Of a DNA stretch of 64,000 nt, positions 46,729-54,809 are shown one piece after another. The DNA lies in the NCBI RefSeq assembly GCF_900104745.1, contig NZ_LT629732.1, positions 248,001 through 312,000 of the forward strand, read 5' to 3'. Source of the DNA: Actinopolymorpha singaporensis (GTDB lineage: Bacteria > Actinomycetota > Actinomycetes > Propionibacteriales > Actinopolymorphaceae). The position numbers and the translations under genes were made by a program. Below the pieces are notes generated by a model that was not told the DNA's origin, did not search any database, and saw only the letters and a list, made by a program, of their open reading frames with translations. How positions within the stretch are numbered: position 1 is the first letter of the stretch; every line of letters begins with the position of its first letter.

Positions 46729-48306
46729 TCAGGAGCGAAGGACGCGTCGCTGCGGATCGGACCATTCCGGGGGTGTGTATTCGGGGTGGCCGTGGGTGCC
46801 CATGCGGACTTGCCAGCCTTTGTGGTGGATGGTGGTGTGGTGGTGGCGGCACAGGAGTACGCCGTTGGCGAGGTCTGTCGGGCCGCCGTGGTCCCAGGCG
46901 GTCATGTGGTGGGTGATGCAGCGTGGTTCGGGGATCTGGCAGCCGGGGAAGTTGCAGTGGTGTCCGTCGCGGATGGCCAGTGCACGGCGTTGTTGTTCTT
47001 TGAAGAACCGGTCGGAGCGGCCGAGGTCGAGGACTTGCCCGTCGCCTGCGAGGACGGCGGGGATGAGGTCGGCCTCGCAGGCGAGCCTGCGCACGGTGGC
47101 GGCGGAGATGGGTTTGCCGTCGGTGCCGAGGTAGCGGGCTGACCCGCCACCTCCACACGTCGGGCACCCGTCATGCGGGTCGACGGCAGCCCCCGGGCCG
47201 AGGTCAGCCTTCGACGCCGCCTCACCCTTCTCGGGTTCAGCTGATCGCCGTTTCTCCTTACCTACTTGACCGTTCGGCTGCGGCCTCTCCTTCGGCTCGC
47301 CGGTATCGGCGGGCTTCTCGTTGCTCTGTTTGGCGTACTTGGGGTCTGTGCAGGGGCAGGTGCACGGCCTGGGACGCACAACAGTGGCGGTGTCGTCGAC
47401 CGTCCCCGCACCCGTGCCCTTCAGGAGGGTGTCGAGTGGGATGGTGACCGCGACCTGTGGTGGTCTGCCGCCACGGACGGGTGCTTTCGCAGCAGCGGCG
47501 AGCATGCCGATGAGTTCGGCGAATGCGTCGCCGCGGCGCTGGTCGATCGGCCGCCTGTCTGGGTCTGCTCCTTTGACGGGTTCGGCGAGGGGTTCGATGA
47601 GTTTGCGGAGCAGTTCCATCTCCCACACCGGCAACGTGATGTGCACCGACTCCGACTGCGGAACCCCGTTCGGGGAGTAGCGCAGGGACCGTTTCTGCTC
47701 GGCTCTGCGGTCCTTCCTGGCCAGTTCCTCGCCCAGCTGCCGGTAGTACTCCTCCGGCGCGACCCGTTCCAGAAGCTTCGTACCCAGCACCCGCAGCTCC
47801 TCCGGATTGTGGAAGCAGGCCTTGCCGATCAGGAACCCCTCCGCCTCGACCCGTTCCTCCGGACCCACGTAGTCGGGGAGCTTCTTGACCGCGTCGGCGA
47901 TGACCTGCGCCTGCCGCACCGACACCGCACCCCGAGCCAACGCCTCCCCGGTCGACGGGACCGCTATGTCCAGGTCGCGGGCCAACCCCACCACAGCAGA
48001 GGACTCGTGCCTGCTCATCCGCAGAGCCGTCCGAAGGTAGACGGTGGCGTTCGGCGCACCGGTGATCTTGCCGACATCACAGGCCTCCGCCTGGCGGACG
48101 ACCTTCAGCTGGGCCGCCTGCAGTCGGGCGATCTCCCGGCCCAGTACCTCCAGCGCCTGCCCGGCCTGCTCGGCCGTCAACGACACCACAGACGTCGACA
48201 ACACCACGTCGTTGCCGGCGGTGACCATGCCCAAGGCATCCAGCAACGGATGCGGCGGCCTACCGCCACCCCCATCACCGGAAGACACCTGGAAGCTCGA
48301 AGACAT
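46729..48306 (-). CDS. DUF222/13E12-type protein with HNH nuclease domain
   Basis: A 525-residue protein with an N-terminal DUF222 region (about residues 40-290) and a C-terminal HNH domain (RDGHHCNFPGCQIPEPRCITHH ... NGVLLCRHHHTTIHHKGW, residues ~435-500). Between them is a Pro/Lys/Glu-rich insert with CTCPC and CPTCGGGG clusters that could bind zinc. Such genes occur in many near-identical copies in actinomycete genomes; their role is unresolved, with links to mobile DNA suggested. It lies convergent with the S9 peptidase. Confidence 0.88.
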   Translation of the reverse strand: MSSSFQVSSGDGGGGRPPHPLLDALGMVTAGNDVVLSTSVVSLTAEQAGQALEVLGREIARLQAAQLKVVRQAEACDVGKITGAPNATVYLRTALRMSRHESSAVVGLARDLDIAVPSTGEALARGAVSVRQAQVIADAVKKLPDYVGPEERVEAEGFLIGKACFHNPEELRVLGTKLLERVAPEEYYRQLGEELARKDRRAEQKRSLRYSPNGVPQSESVHITLPVWEMELLRKLIEPLAEPVKGADPDRRPIDQRRGDAFAELIGMLAAAAKAPVRGGRPPQVAVTIPLDTLLKGTGAGTVDDTATVVRPRPCTCPCTDPKYAKQSNEKPADTGEPKERPQPNGQVGKEKRRSAEPEKGEAASKADLGPGAAVDPHDGCPTCGGGGSARYLGTDGKPISAATVRRLACEADLIPAVLAGDGQVLDLGRSDRFFKEQQRRALAIRDGHHCNFPGCQIPEPRCITHHMTAWDHGGPTDLANGVLLCRHHHTTIHHKGWQVRMGTHGHPEYTPPEWSDPQRRVLRS

Positions 48307-48687
48307 GTTCGAACCCTACCGGCCACCACCGACAAGAACCCGTGGTCACAACCGAGATTCGTCAACGTACAAAGGGCTTTGTCGTGCTTGCCGTCGACTA
48401 CCGGGAGACTCCGCGCCTCCAGCGTCTCGACCCTTACCGGCAGGTCCGCGAGCGGCCCAGGGGCCTGGCAGGCGAGGAAGGCACCCCCGGCCAGGCGGTG
48501 CATGATCGGGGAGGGTTCCAACCAGTTCGTGGAACGCACTCTGGTCCAGACGACTCGGTTCTGCGAAGATCGGCGTTTACAGCGATGTAATGATCGTCGC
48601 CGGCGATGCCGACGACCCCTGCACCGACCACGCCCGCATCACGCACCGCACCACGCAGGAGCCCCCGTGCCCGAGGAGCCCACCACC
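48307..48687. other. Gap upstream of GH2 gene
   Basis: This 381-bp divergent gap between the HNH and GH2 genes has no convincing coding region. Its only clear element is the palindrome at 48577-48590. Confidence 0.6.
48577..48590. promoter_or_regulatory. CG-centred operator upstream of GH2 gene
   Basis: TTACAGCGATGTAA is symmetric at 12 of 14 positions with a central CG, a LacI/GntR-like operator form, 97 bp before the GH2 start. It overlaps a TGTAAT (48586-48591) that could be the -10; no good -35 is seen. The sequence differs from the rhamnose operator, so a different regulator is expected. Confidence 0.55.
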
Positions 48688-50523
48688 ATGACCTCGACCG
48701 CGACCTCGACCGCGACCTCGACCGCGACCGCGACCGCGACCGCCCAGCCTCGCCCGGAGTACCCGCGACCGCAGTTCGTCCGTCCCGACTGGCTCAACCT
48801 CAACGGACGCTGGCAGTTCGAGATCGACCGGGGCGACTCCGGCCTCGAGCGCGGTCTCCTCGAACGCGACCTCGGCAGCGAGATCCTGGTGCCGTTCTGC
48901 CCGGAGTCGGAGCTGTCCGGGATCGGTGACGTCGACTTCATGGAGGCGGTCTGGTACCGCCGTACGTTCGCGGTCCCCGAGCAGTGGCGCGGACGGAACG
49001 TGCTGGTCCACTTCCAGGCCGTCGACCACGACACCACCGTGTGGGCGGACGGCGTCGAGGTGACCAGGCACCGCGGCGGATCGACGCCCTTCAGCGCGAA
49101 CCTCGGCGACGTCGCCGGCCGCGAGGTGACGCTTGTGGTCCGCGCCCGCGACCACAAGGCGGGGCCGCAGGCCCGCGGCAAGCAGTCCGACCGCTACGCC
49201 AACCACGACTGCCACTACACCCGGACCACCGGCATCTGGCAGACCGTGTGGCTGGAACCGGTGCCCACGTCGCACCTGAACAGGCCGCGGATCACGCCGG
49301 ACGTCGCCGGCAGCGCCTTCCACGTGGAGGTCCCGCTGGCCGGGCCGCGTCGCGGGCTCACCGTCAAGGCGACCTTGTCAGACGACGCCGGTGTGGTCGC
49401 CACCGCACAGGCACGCGCCGACCTCGACCTCGCCGTCCGGCTCACCCTCGCCGTGCCGGCCGAGCGCCGCAAGCTGTGGTCGGTGGGCGCGGGTCACCTG
49501 TACGACCTTGCTTTCGAACTCGTGGACGCAGACGGCACCGTGGTCGACCAGGCGGCGAGCTACGCAGGTCTGCGGTCGGTCAGCATCGACGGCAAGGCCG
49601 TGTTGCTCAACGGGGAAGCCGTCTTCCAGCGGCTGGTGCTCGACCAGGGCTACTACGCCGACGGGCTCCTCACCGCGCCCGACGACGCCGCCCTCGTCGC
49701 CGACATCGAGCTCTCCCTCGCCGCCGGGTTCAACGGTGCCCGCCTGCACCAGAAAGTGTTCGAGGAGCGTTTCCTCTACCACGCCGACCGGCTCGGCTAC
49801 CTCGTGTGGGGCGAGTTCCCGGACTGGGGGTGCAACGTCGGGCGGGACGGCGACAACCAGCAGCCCACCGCGACGTACGTCACGCAGTGGCTGGAGGCGG
49901 TCGAACGCGACTACTCCCACCCCTCGATCGTCGGCTGGTGTCCGCTGAACGAGACCTGGCAGCGGTTGCACGACCGGCTCACCGTGCTCGACGACGTGAT
50001 GCGCGGAATGTTCCTCGCCACCAAGGCCGCCGACCAGTCCCGGCCGGTGCTGGACACCTCCGGCTACTCCCACCGGGTGCCCGAGACCGACATCTACGAC
50101 TCGCACAACTACGAACAGGACCCGGCGAAGTTCGCCCAGGCGATGAAGGGCCTCGCGGAGGGCAAGCCGTACGTCAACGAGGGCGGACTGGACAAGCCCT
50201 GGTCGGTGCCGTACGCCGGCCAGCCCTACTTCTGCAGTGAGTTCGGCGGGATCTGGTGGAACCCCGACGCGCGACCGGACGAGGACTCCTGGGGGTACGG
50301 CGAACGCTGCCGCACGCTGGAGGAGTTCTACGCCCGCTTCGAGGGACTGGTCGCGGTGCTGCTGGACGACCCGGACATGTTCGGCTACTGCTACACGCAG
50401 CTGACCGACGTCTTCCAGGAGCAGAACGGCATCTACCGCTTCGACCGGTCGGAGAAGTTCGACCTGGCACGCGTTCGCGCCGCCCAGATCCGGACGGCCG
50501 CGATCGAGAAGGGCCGCGGCTGA
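48688..50523 (+). CDS. Glycoside hydrolase family 2 protein
   Basis: A 611-residue GH2 enzyme. Sugar-binding jelly roll (LNLNGRWQFEID to VWYRRTFAVP, residues ~25-210), immunoglobulin-like domain (~210-300) and TIM barrel. The acid/base is Glu ~422 in WCPLNETW and the nucleophile Glu ~518 in FCSEFGG. No signal peptide, so it acts on imported glycosides. Galactosidase, mannosidase or glucuronidase activity cannot be separated by eye. The first 20 residues are TST/ATA repeats from 12- and 6-bp tandem DNA repeats. ATG 48688 (GAGGAG upstream) and GTG 48667 (AGGAG upstream) are both possible starts. Confidence 0.88.
   Translation: MTSTATSTATSTATATATAQPRPEYPRPQFVRPDWLNLNGRWQFEIDRGDSGLERGLLERDLGSEILVPFCPESELSGIGDVDFMEAVWYRRTFAVPEQWRGRNVLVHFQAVDHDTTVWADGVEVTRHRGGSTPFSANLGDVAGREVTLVVRARDHKAGPQARGKQSDRYANHDCHYTRTTGIWQTVWLEPVPTSHLNRPRITPDVAGSAFHVEVPLAGPRRGLTVKATLSDDAGVVATAQARADLDLAVRLTLAVPAERRKLWSVGAGHLYDLAFELVDADGTVVDQAASYAGLRSVSIDGKAVLLNGEAVFQRLVLDQGYYADGLLTAPDDAALVADIELSLAAGFNGARLHQKVFEERFLYHADRLGYLVWGEFPDWGCNVGRDGDNQQPTATYVTQWLEAVERDYSHPSIVGWCPLNETWQRLHDRLTVLDDVMRGMFLATKAADQSRPVLDTSGYSHRVPETDIYDSHNYEQDPAKFAQAMKGLAEGKPYVNEGGLDKPWSVPYAGQPYFCSEFGGIWWNPDARPDEDSWGYGERCRTLEEFYARFEGLVAVLLDDPDMFGYCYTQLTDVFQEQNGIYRFDRSEKFDLARVRAAQIRTAAIEKGRG
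48690..48744. repeat. 12-bp and 6-bp tandem repeats at GH2 5' end
   Basis: ACCTCGACCGCG in tandem, then ACCGCG hexamers, encode the low-complexity Ser/Thr/Ala N-terminus. Confidence 0.8.
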
Positions 50524-50548
50524 AGCGCGGCTGAGACGGCCGCTGGGG

Positions 50549-50578
50549 CCGGGGCCGGGCGAAACCGTCCGGCCCCGG
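50549..50578 (+). terminator. Hairpin after GH2 gene
   Basis: A 13-bp stem with one G-T pair (CCGGGGCCGGGCG/CGTCCGGCCCCGG) and an AAAC loop, 25 bp after the stop codon. Confidence 0.65.
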
Positions 50579-50629
50579 TCACTCGTTTCCGGTCGCGAAC
50601 CCCTGCCGGCCGGTGCGCGTCCCACTGTC

Positions 50630-52375
50630 ATGACCACTGATCCCGTCGCCGTCCTCACTACCGGCGTGGACAGCTTCTCGCCGTACGTACAGACGTCGGG
50701 CGAGTTGCACGATCCGGTTTTCGACGAGCCCACGCAGTACGGCACGGCCTACCACGCGTACTGTCAAGCCGTTCTTGCCGAGGCCGGGCCGACCGGCGAA
50801 CGCGCCGAGCGGCTCGAGCGGGCCGGGCGCGGACTGGACGCGGCCCTCGCCCACACCGAGAATCCCGACCTCCCGCCGACCGGTGCGTCCTTCTCCCGCG
50901 CCGACGGGTCGGTACGCCGGTCCAACCACCGCGACTTCACCTGGCCGCCGATCCTGAAGACGTTCCGCGTCCTGCGCGACGCCGGTGACGAGCGGGCGGC
51001 CGGGTTCGCCGACCGGATCGCCGCGGTGGACATCCTGCGCTCGTTCCGGTCCAGGCCGCCGTCCAACTGGGCCTCGGTGTGGCTGTCCGGTGAGTGGATC
51101 CGCATCCGGGAAGGACTCTCGCCGTACTCTGTCGAAGACGTGGACGAGTGGCTGACGGTCTTCCTCGCCGACCTGCTCCGCCCCGAGGACGGCTTCTACT
51201 TCGAACCCGGCAAGCCGAACTCCTACGACCTGTTCACCCGCCTGCACGTGGCGGACCTGCTGGTCGAGGGGTACGACGGCAGGCACCGCCCCGCGCTGGA
51301 ACGGCTGATGGAGACCGGCCTGGAGCGCAGTCTCGCCGTGCAACTGTCCGACGGGTCGCTGGCCTCCGCGCACCGCAGCGCCGGGCAGACGTGGACGCTC
51401 GGCGCGCAGGTCGCGTACTTCACCCGCGCGCGGGCGTACTTCGCCGCGCGGTGCGACACCGAGCGCGCGGACCGGGCCGCCGAGGCCGCCACCCGGTCGT
51501 ACGTGTCAATGCGGCGTTGGCAGCGGCCGGGTGCGACGTTCAGTCCGGTGGAGAACGTCCTGCCCGAGGGCTGGCGGGTGGGGTACGAGGCCTACACGGC
51601 CGACGGCCACTACGCCAACCTCGCGCTGGCGTTCCTGGCTGCCGCGGTGCGGGCCGGGTTCACCGGGGACCCACAGGTGACCGCGGACCGGACGCCTGCC
51701 ACCCGGGTGGAGCACGCTCCGATCTTCCGCGGCGTGGCGAGCGCCGGCCGCTACTCCGTCGCGGTGAACGCCGACCCGGCGCCGGCGTACGACGGGTTCG
51801 GCATCACCGACCTCACGGCCGGACCGGACCGGCACCTGCAGTTCGCGTCCAGCGTGCGGCACCCGGAGACCGGGCGGTTCCTCAATCTGGGAACGGCTCT
51901 GCGCTCGGGAGGAGTCCGCGGTGAACTGGACGTACTGGCGCAGCGCACGTTCACCCTGGACGCACCGATCGAGGCTCTGGACCGGCCAGGCGCGCGTGCC
52001 GGCCTGCGTCTGCGGGGACGGGCCGACCGTGGCGACGGTGACGACGCGATGCCGTACCTGCTCGAGCTCGGCGTGTACGACGACGGCGTCCGCGTCGAGG
52101 AGGCCACTCCGGGGGTGGCCGGCGAGCGGAGCCTGCTGGTGCCGTACCTGCGCAACCCCGGAACCGGCGTGCACACCGAGGTCGAACGCACTCCCTACGG
52201 CGTGCGCCTCGTGCATGGCGCGGAGGTCGTCGCGGTGACGGTCGAGGCTCCGGTGCAGGCGATGGTGCACCTTCCCTACGGGTTCGAGAACCGCCGCGGC
52301 CTGTGCGGCCTGGTCCGCCTCGACCTGGCAGGCATGCACGACACCGTGCGCTTCACCGTCGCCGTCGCACGCTGA
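50630..52375 (+). CDS. Putative carbohydrate-active protein, helical toroid plus beta-sandwich (unrecognised family)
   Basis: A 581-residue protein without a signal peptide. Residues ~20-350 are helical with W/Y/R-rich motifs (FTWPPILKTFRVLRDAG, SNWASVWLSGEWIR, HRSAGQTWTLGAQ, GYEAYTADGHYANLAL) that recall alpha/alpha-toroid lyases and unsaturated glycosyl hydrolases. Residues ~360-581 are strand-rich, like the beta-sandwich that follows such toroids in polysaccharide lyases. I do not recognise the family by name. It sits 106 bp after the GH2 gene on the same strand, which fits a glycan-processing role. No ribosome binding site is clear at ATG 50630. Confidence 0.7.
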   Translation: MTTDPVAVLTTGVDSFSPYVQTSGELHDPVFDEPTQYGTAYHAYCQAVLAEAGPTGERAERLERAGRGLDAALAHTENPDLPPTGASFSRADGSVRRSNHRDFTWPPILKTFRVLRDAGDERAAGFADRIAAVDILRSFRSRPPSNWASVWLSGEWIRIREGLSPYSVEDVDEWLTVFLADLLRPEDGFYFEPGKPNSYDLFTRLHVADLLVEGYDGRHRPALERLMETGLERSLAVQLSDGSLASAHRSAGQTWTLGAQVAYFTRARAYFAARCDTERADRAAEAATRSYVSMRRWQRPGATFSPVENVLPEGWRVGYEAYTADGHYANLALAFLAAAVRAGFTGDPQVTADRTPATRVEHAPIFRGVASAGRYSVAVNADPAPAYDGFGITDLTAGPDRHLQFASSVRHPETGRFLNLGTALRSGGVRGELDVLAQRTFTLDAPIEALDRPGARAGLRLRGRADRGDGDDAMPYLLELGVYDDGVRVEEATPGVAGERSLLVPYLRNPGTGVHTEVERTPYGVRLVHGAEVVAVTVEAPVQAMVHLPYGFENRRGLCGLVRLDLAGMHDTVRFTVAVAR

Positions 52376-52397
52376 CCACCTGTCCGCGAACACGGAA

Positions 52398-52429
52398 GGG
52401 CCCCGCATCGCCGAAGCGATGCGGGGCCC
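52398..52429. terminator. Strong bidirectional hairpin
   Basis: A perfect 14-bp stem (GGGCCCCGCATCGC/GCGATGCGGGGCCC) with a CGAA loop between the convergent 581-residue-protein gene and the Gfo-AKR fusion gene. Confidence 0.85.
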
Positions 52430-52452
52430 CGAGGCGCCAGGACATCCCCGGC

Positions 52453-52515
52453 CAGGCCAACCAGGCCAACCAGGCCAACCAGGCCAACCAGGCCAACCAG
52501 GCCAACCAGGTCGAC
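52453..52515. repeat. 9-bp tandem repeat downstream of Gfo-AKR gene
   Basis: Six perfect copies of CAGGCCAAC and one variant (CAGGTCGAC) lie in the non-coding gap, 30 bp beyond the fusion gene stop codon. Confidence 0.9.
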
Positions 52516-52544
52516 CAGGCCAGGCAACCAGGACGCGTCTCGCC

Positions 52545-54554
52545 CTAGTCGCGCAGGTCCAGCCAGCGCACCTCGTCCGGGGTCAGCTCCACCTGCAGGC
52601 CGGGCAGCGAGCTGTGGGTCTCCGCCAGCGCCCGCGGCCCGATCAGCGGGAACGTCGGGAAGTCCTGGTGCAGGACGTACGCCAGCGCGATCGCGGTCGG
52701 GTGCACGCCCCGCTTCTGCGCCAGCGACGTGGCCCGCGCCAGCCGCTCGAAGTTGTCGTCGCTGTACCAGCAGCGCACCAGCTCGGCGTCGGAACGGTCC
52801 TCGGGCTTGGCCCGCCCGGTGAAGAAGCCCCGCGCCTGGCTCGACCAGGGCATCAGCGCCAGCTGGTTCTTCTCCAGCCACTGCCGGGACTCGTCGTCGC
52901 TGACGGCCAGGCAGCCGGCCCAGGGAACGTCCAGCGCCCTTGCCAGGCTGAAGTTGTTGCTCACCGCCACCATGGGTTGACGGCCGTTGGCCTCGGCGTA
53001 GGCGTTGGCCTCGGCGATGCGCTCGAGGGTCCAGTTCGAACCCCCGTACGCCTTGATCCGGCCGGCGCGGTAGTGCTCGTCCAGCACGTCGATGAACTCA
53101 CCGACCGGGTAGTCGAGGTTGTCCCGGTGCATGAAGTAGACGTCGACGTAGTCGGTCTGCAGGCGTTCCAGCGACTCGTGCAGCTGCCGGGTGATCGACT
53201 CGGGGTCGCAGTGCGGCGTGTGCGCGCCCTTGCCGATGACCACGACGTCCTCGCGGACGCCGCGGTTGCGGATCCACTGCCCCAGAACCCGTTCGCACTG
53301 CCCTCGCCCGTAGATGTAGCCGGTGTCGAAGGTGGTGCCGCCGCGCTCGAAGAAGTCGTCGAACATCGCGGTGCCGTGCGAGAGGTTCATCTGGTTGTCC
53401 ACGCCCATCACCAGGCGGGAGACCTGCTTGTCGACACCCGTGATCTTGCCGTACTTCATGGTGTGGTCGTCGCGTCGCCGCAGCGGCCGCCGGTGCACCG
53501 TGGGCCGGTTGGCGTCGAGCCGCTCCGACGGATACTCCAGTCCGATCTCGGCACGCCACTTGTCCAGGGTGGCCGCCGTGCCGAGGGAGTCCGCCCAGGT
53601 CATCGCCGGCGCCTGCCGGTCGGCCAGGTGCGCGGCCACCGTGTCGGCCTCGGCGGCGTACAGGGGAACCGTCTCCACCTCGACGTGCCGGTCGTCCTCG
53701 CCGACGCGGTGCACCTCGATGCCCGCGCTGCTCCCGTCGCGGGCCGGCAGCCACGGGTTGGGCACCACGAGGTAGCCCTCGCTGCCGGTCACCCGGACGA
53801 CGTTCTCCGCCGACTTGCGGATGCCGGTCACGACGTGCGCGGACACCCCACCAGGGAACGTGAGGTTGGCCGCGGCCCACTCGTCGACGCCGGTCTCACC
53901 GACGCGGCCGACCGCGGTGACCGAGGTGGGTTCGGCGAACGGCTCACCGGTCGCGACGCCGGCGATCAACCGGGCCATCGTGACGGGATAGCCACCCACG
54001 TCGAGGATGCCGCCGCCGGCGAGGTCGGCGTCCCACAGCCGGCTGCCCGGCCGCGGTGACCCGCCGAACGCGAACGACGCCTCGATCTGGTGGACCTTCC
54101 CGATCGCGCCCTCGCGCAGCAGGTCCAGCAGGGCCGCGGTCTGCGGCACGCAGCGGTACATGTACGCCTCCATCAAGAAGACGTCATGCTCGCGGGCCGC
54201 CTCGATCACGGCCATCGTCTCGGCGTGGTTGACGGTCAGGGGCTTCTCGCACAGGATGTGCTTGCCCGCCTCGGCCGCCCTGATCGCCCACTGCGCATGC
54301 TGAGGGTGGGGGGTCGAGATGTAGACCGCGTCGACCTCGTCGTCGGCGAGTAGCTCCTCGTAGCTGCCGTAGGCGCGGGCGCCGCCGAACTCCGCGGCGA
54401 ACGCCTTCGCCTTGTCGAGGTCGCGGCTGCCCACCGCCACGAGCACGCCGGTGCTCGACGCCGGAAGGTCTCCTGCAAAGCGGCGGGCGATGTTGCCCGG
54501 GCCGAGAATTCCCCAGCCCAGCTTTCCGTCCGCACGTGTGATGTCTGGTGCCAT
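52545..54554 (-). CDS. Fused Gfo/Idh/MocA oxidoreductase - aldo/keto reductase
   Basis: A 669-residue single chain. Residues 1-~350 are a complete Gfo/Idh/MocA protein (GILGPGNIARRFAGDL; catalytic ILCEKPLTV; LWDADLAGGGILDVGGYP). Residues ~366-669 are a complete aldo/keto reductase (GTTFDTGYIYGRG, VVVIGKGAH, HRDNLDYPVGEFIDVL). The frame is continuous; an internal ATG at 53459 lacks a ribosome binding site, so separate translation is unlikely. Two NAD(P)-linked activities in one chain would allow oxidation and re-reduction of a sugar, such as epimerisation through a keto intermediate; this is inference. It is divergent from the sugar ABC operon. Confidence 0.87.
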   Translation of the reverse strand: MAPDITRADGKLGWGILGPGNIARRFAGDLPASSTGVLVAVGSRDLDKAKAFAAEFGGARAYGSYEELLADDEVDAVYISTPHPQHAQWAIRAAEAGKHILCEKPLTVNHAETMAVIEAAREHDVFLMEAYMYRCVPQTAALLDLLREGAIGKVHQIEASFAFGGSPRPGSRLWDADLAGGGILDVGGYPVTMARLIAGVATGEPFAEPTSVTAVGRVGETGVDEWAAANLTFPGGVSAHVVTGIRKSAENVVRVTGSEGYLVVPNPWLPARDGSSAGIEVHRVGEDDRHVEVETVPLYAAEADTVAAHLADRQAPAMTWADSLGTAATLDKWRAEIGLEYPSERLDANRPTVHRRPLRRRDDHTMKYGKITGVDKQVSRLVMGVDNQMNLSHGTAMFDDFFERGGTTFDTGYIYGRGQCERVLGQWIRNRGVREDVVVIGKGAHTPHCDPESITRQLHESLERLQTDYVDVYFMHRDNLDYPVGEFIDVLDEHYRAGRIKAYGGSNWTLERIAEANAYAEANGRQPMVAVSNNFSLARALDVPWAGCLAVSDDESRQWLEKNQLALMPWSSQARGFFTGRAKPEDRSDAELVRCWYSDDNFERLARATSLAQKRGVHPTAIALAYVLHQDFPTFPLIGPRALAETHSSLPGLQVELTPDEVRWLDLRD

Positions 54555-54809
54555 GAGCCCAAGCCTTCCAGGCTGTCCGGGCAACCTCGGCGCCGAGCCG
54601 CTACCGGTCGCCGGACTGGCCGAACTCGGACACCGCAAGGCGGGGTTGGCGGTTTTCGGCGACCCTGGGTCGTCTCCACCCACCCCGGCGTGTTCGGCAG
54701 TGTGATCGTCCCTTGCCAGATGCGGGGCTCGATGTCATCTTCTGGTGCTCACACGGGGTCAGCGAAGTGTGCGGAGCGCGACGATCAAGCGCGACAACAA
54801 AGGAGTGCG

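Noticed and set aside
47266-48687. Plus-strand continuation of the GH2 frame far upstream
   Set aside because: Homology to GH2 starts near 48730; the upstream part is antisense to the HNH gene, and AGGAG/GAGGAG sites mark starts at 48667/48688.
52453-52515. CRISPR-like appearance of the CAGGCCAAC repeats
   Set aside because: Units are 9 bp and directly adjacent with no spacers; it is a minisatellite.
54586-54597. CTCGGCGCCGAG palindrome upstream of the sugar ABC operon as an operator
   Set aside because: A 12-bp all-GC-rich palindrome is expected by chance in such DNA, and no second copy or promoter context supports it.
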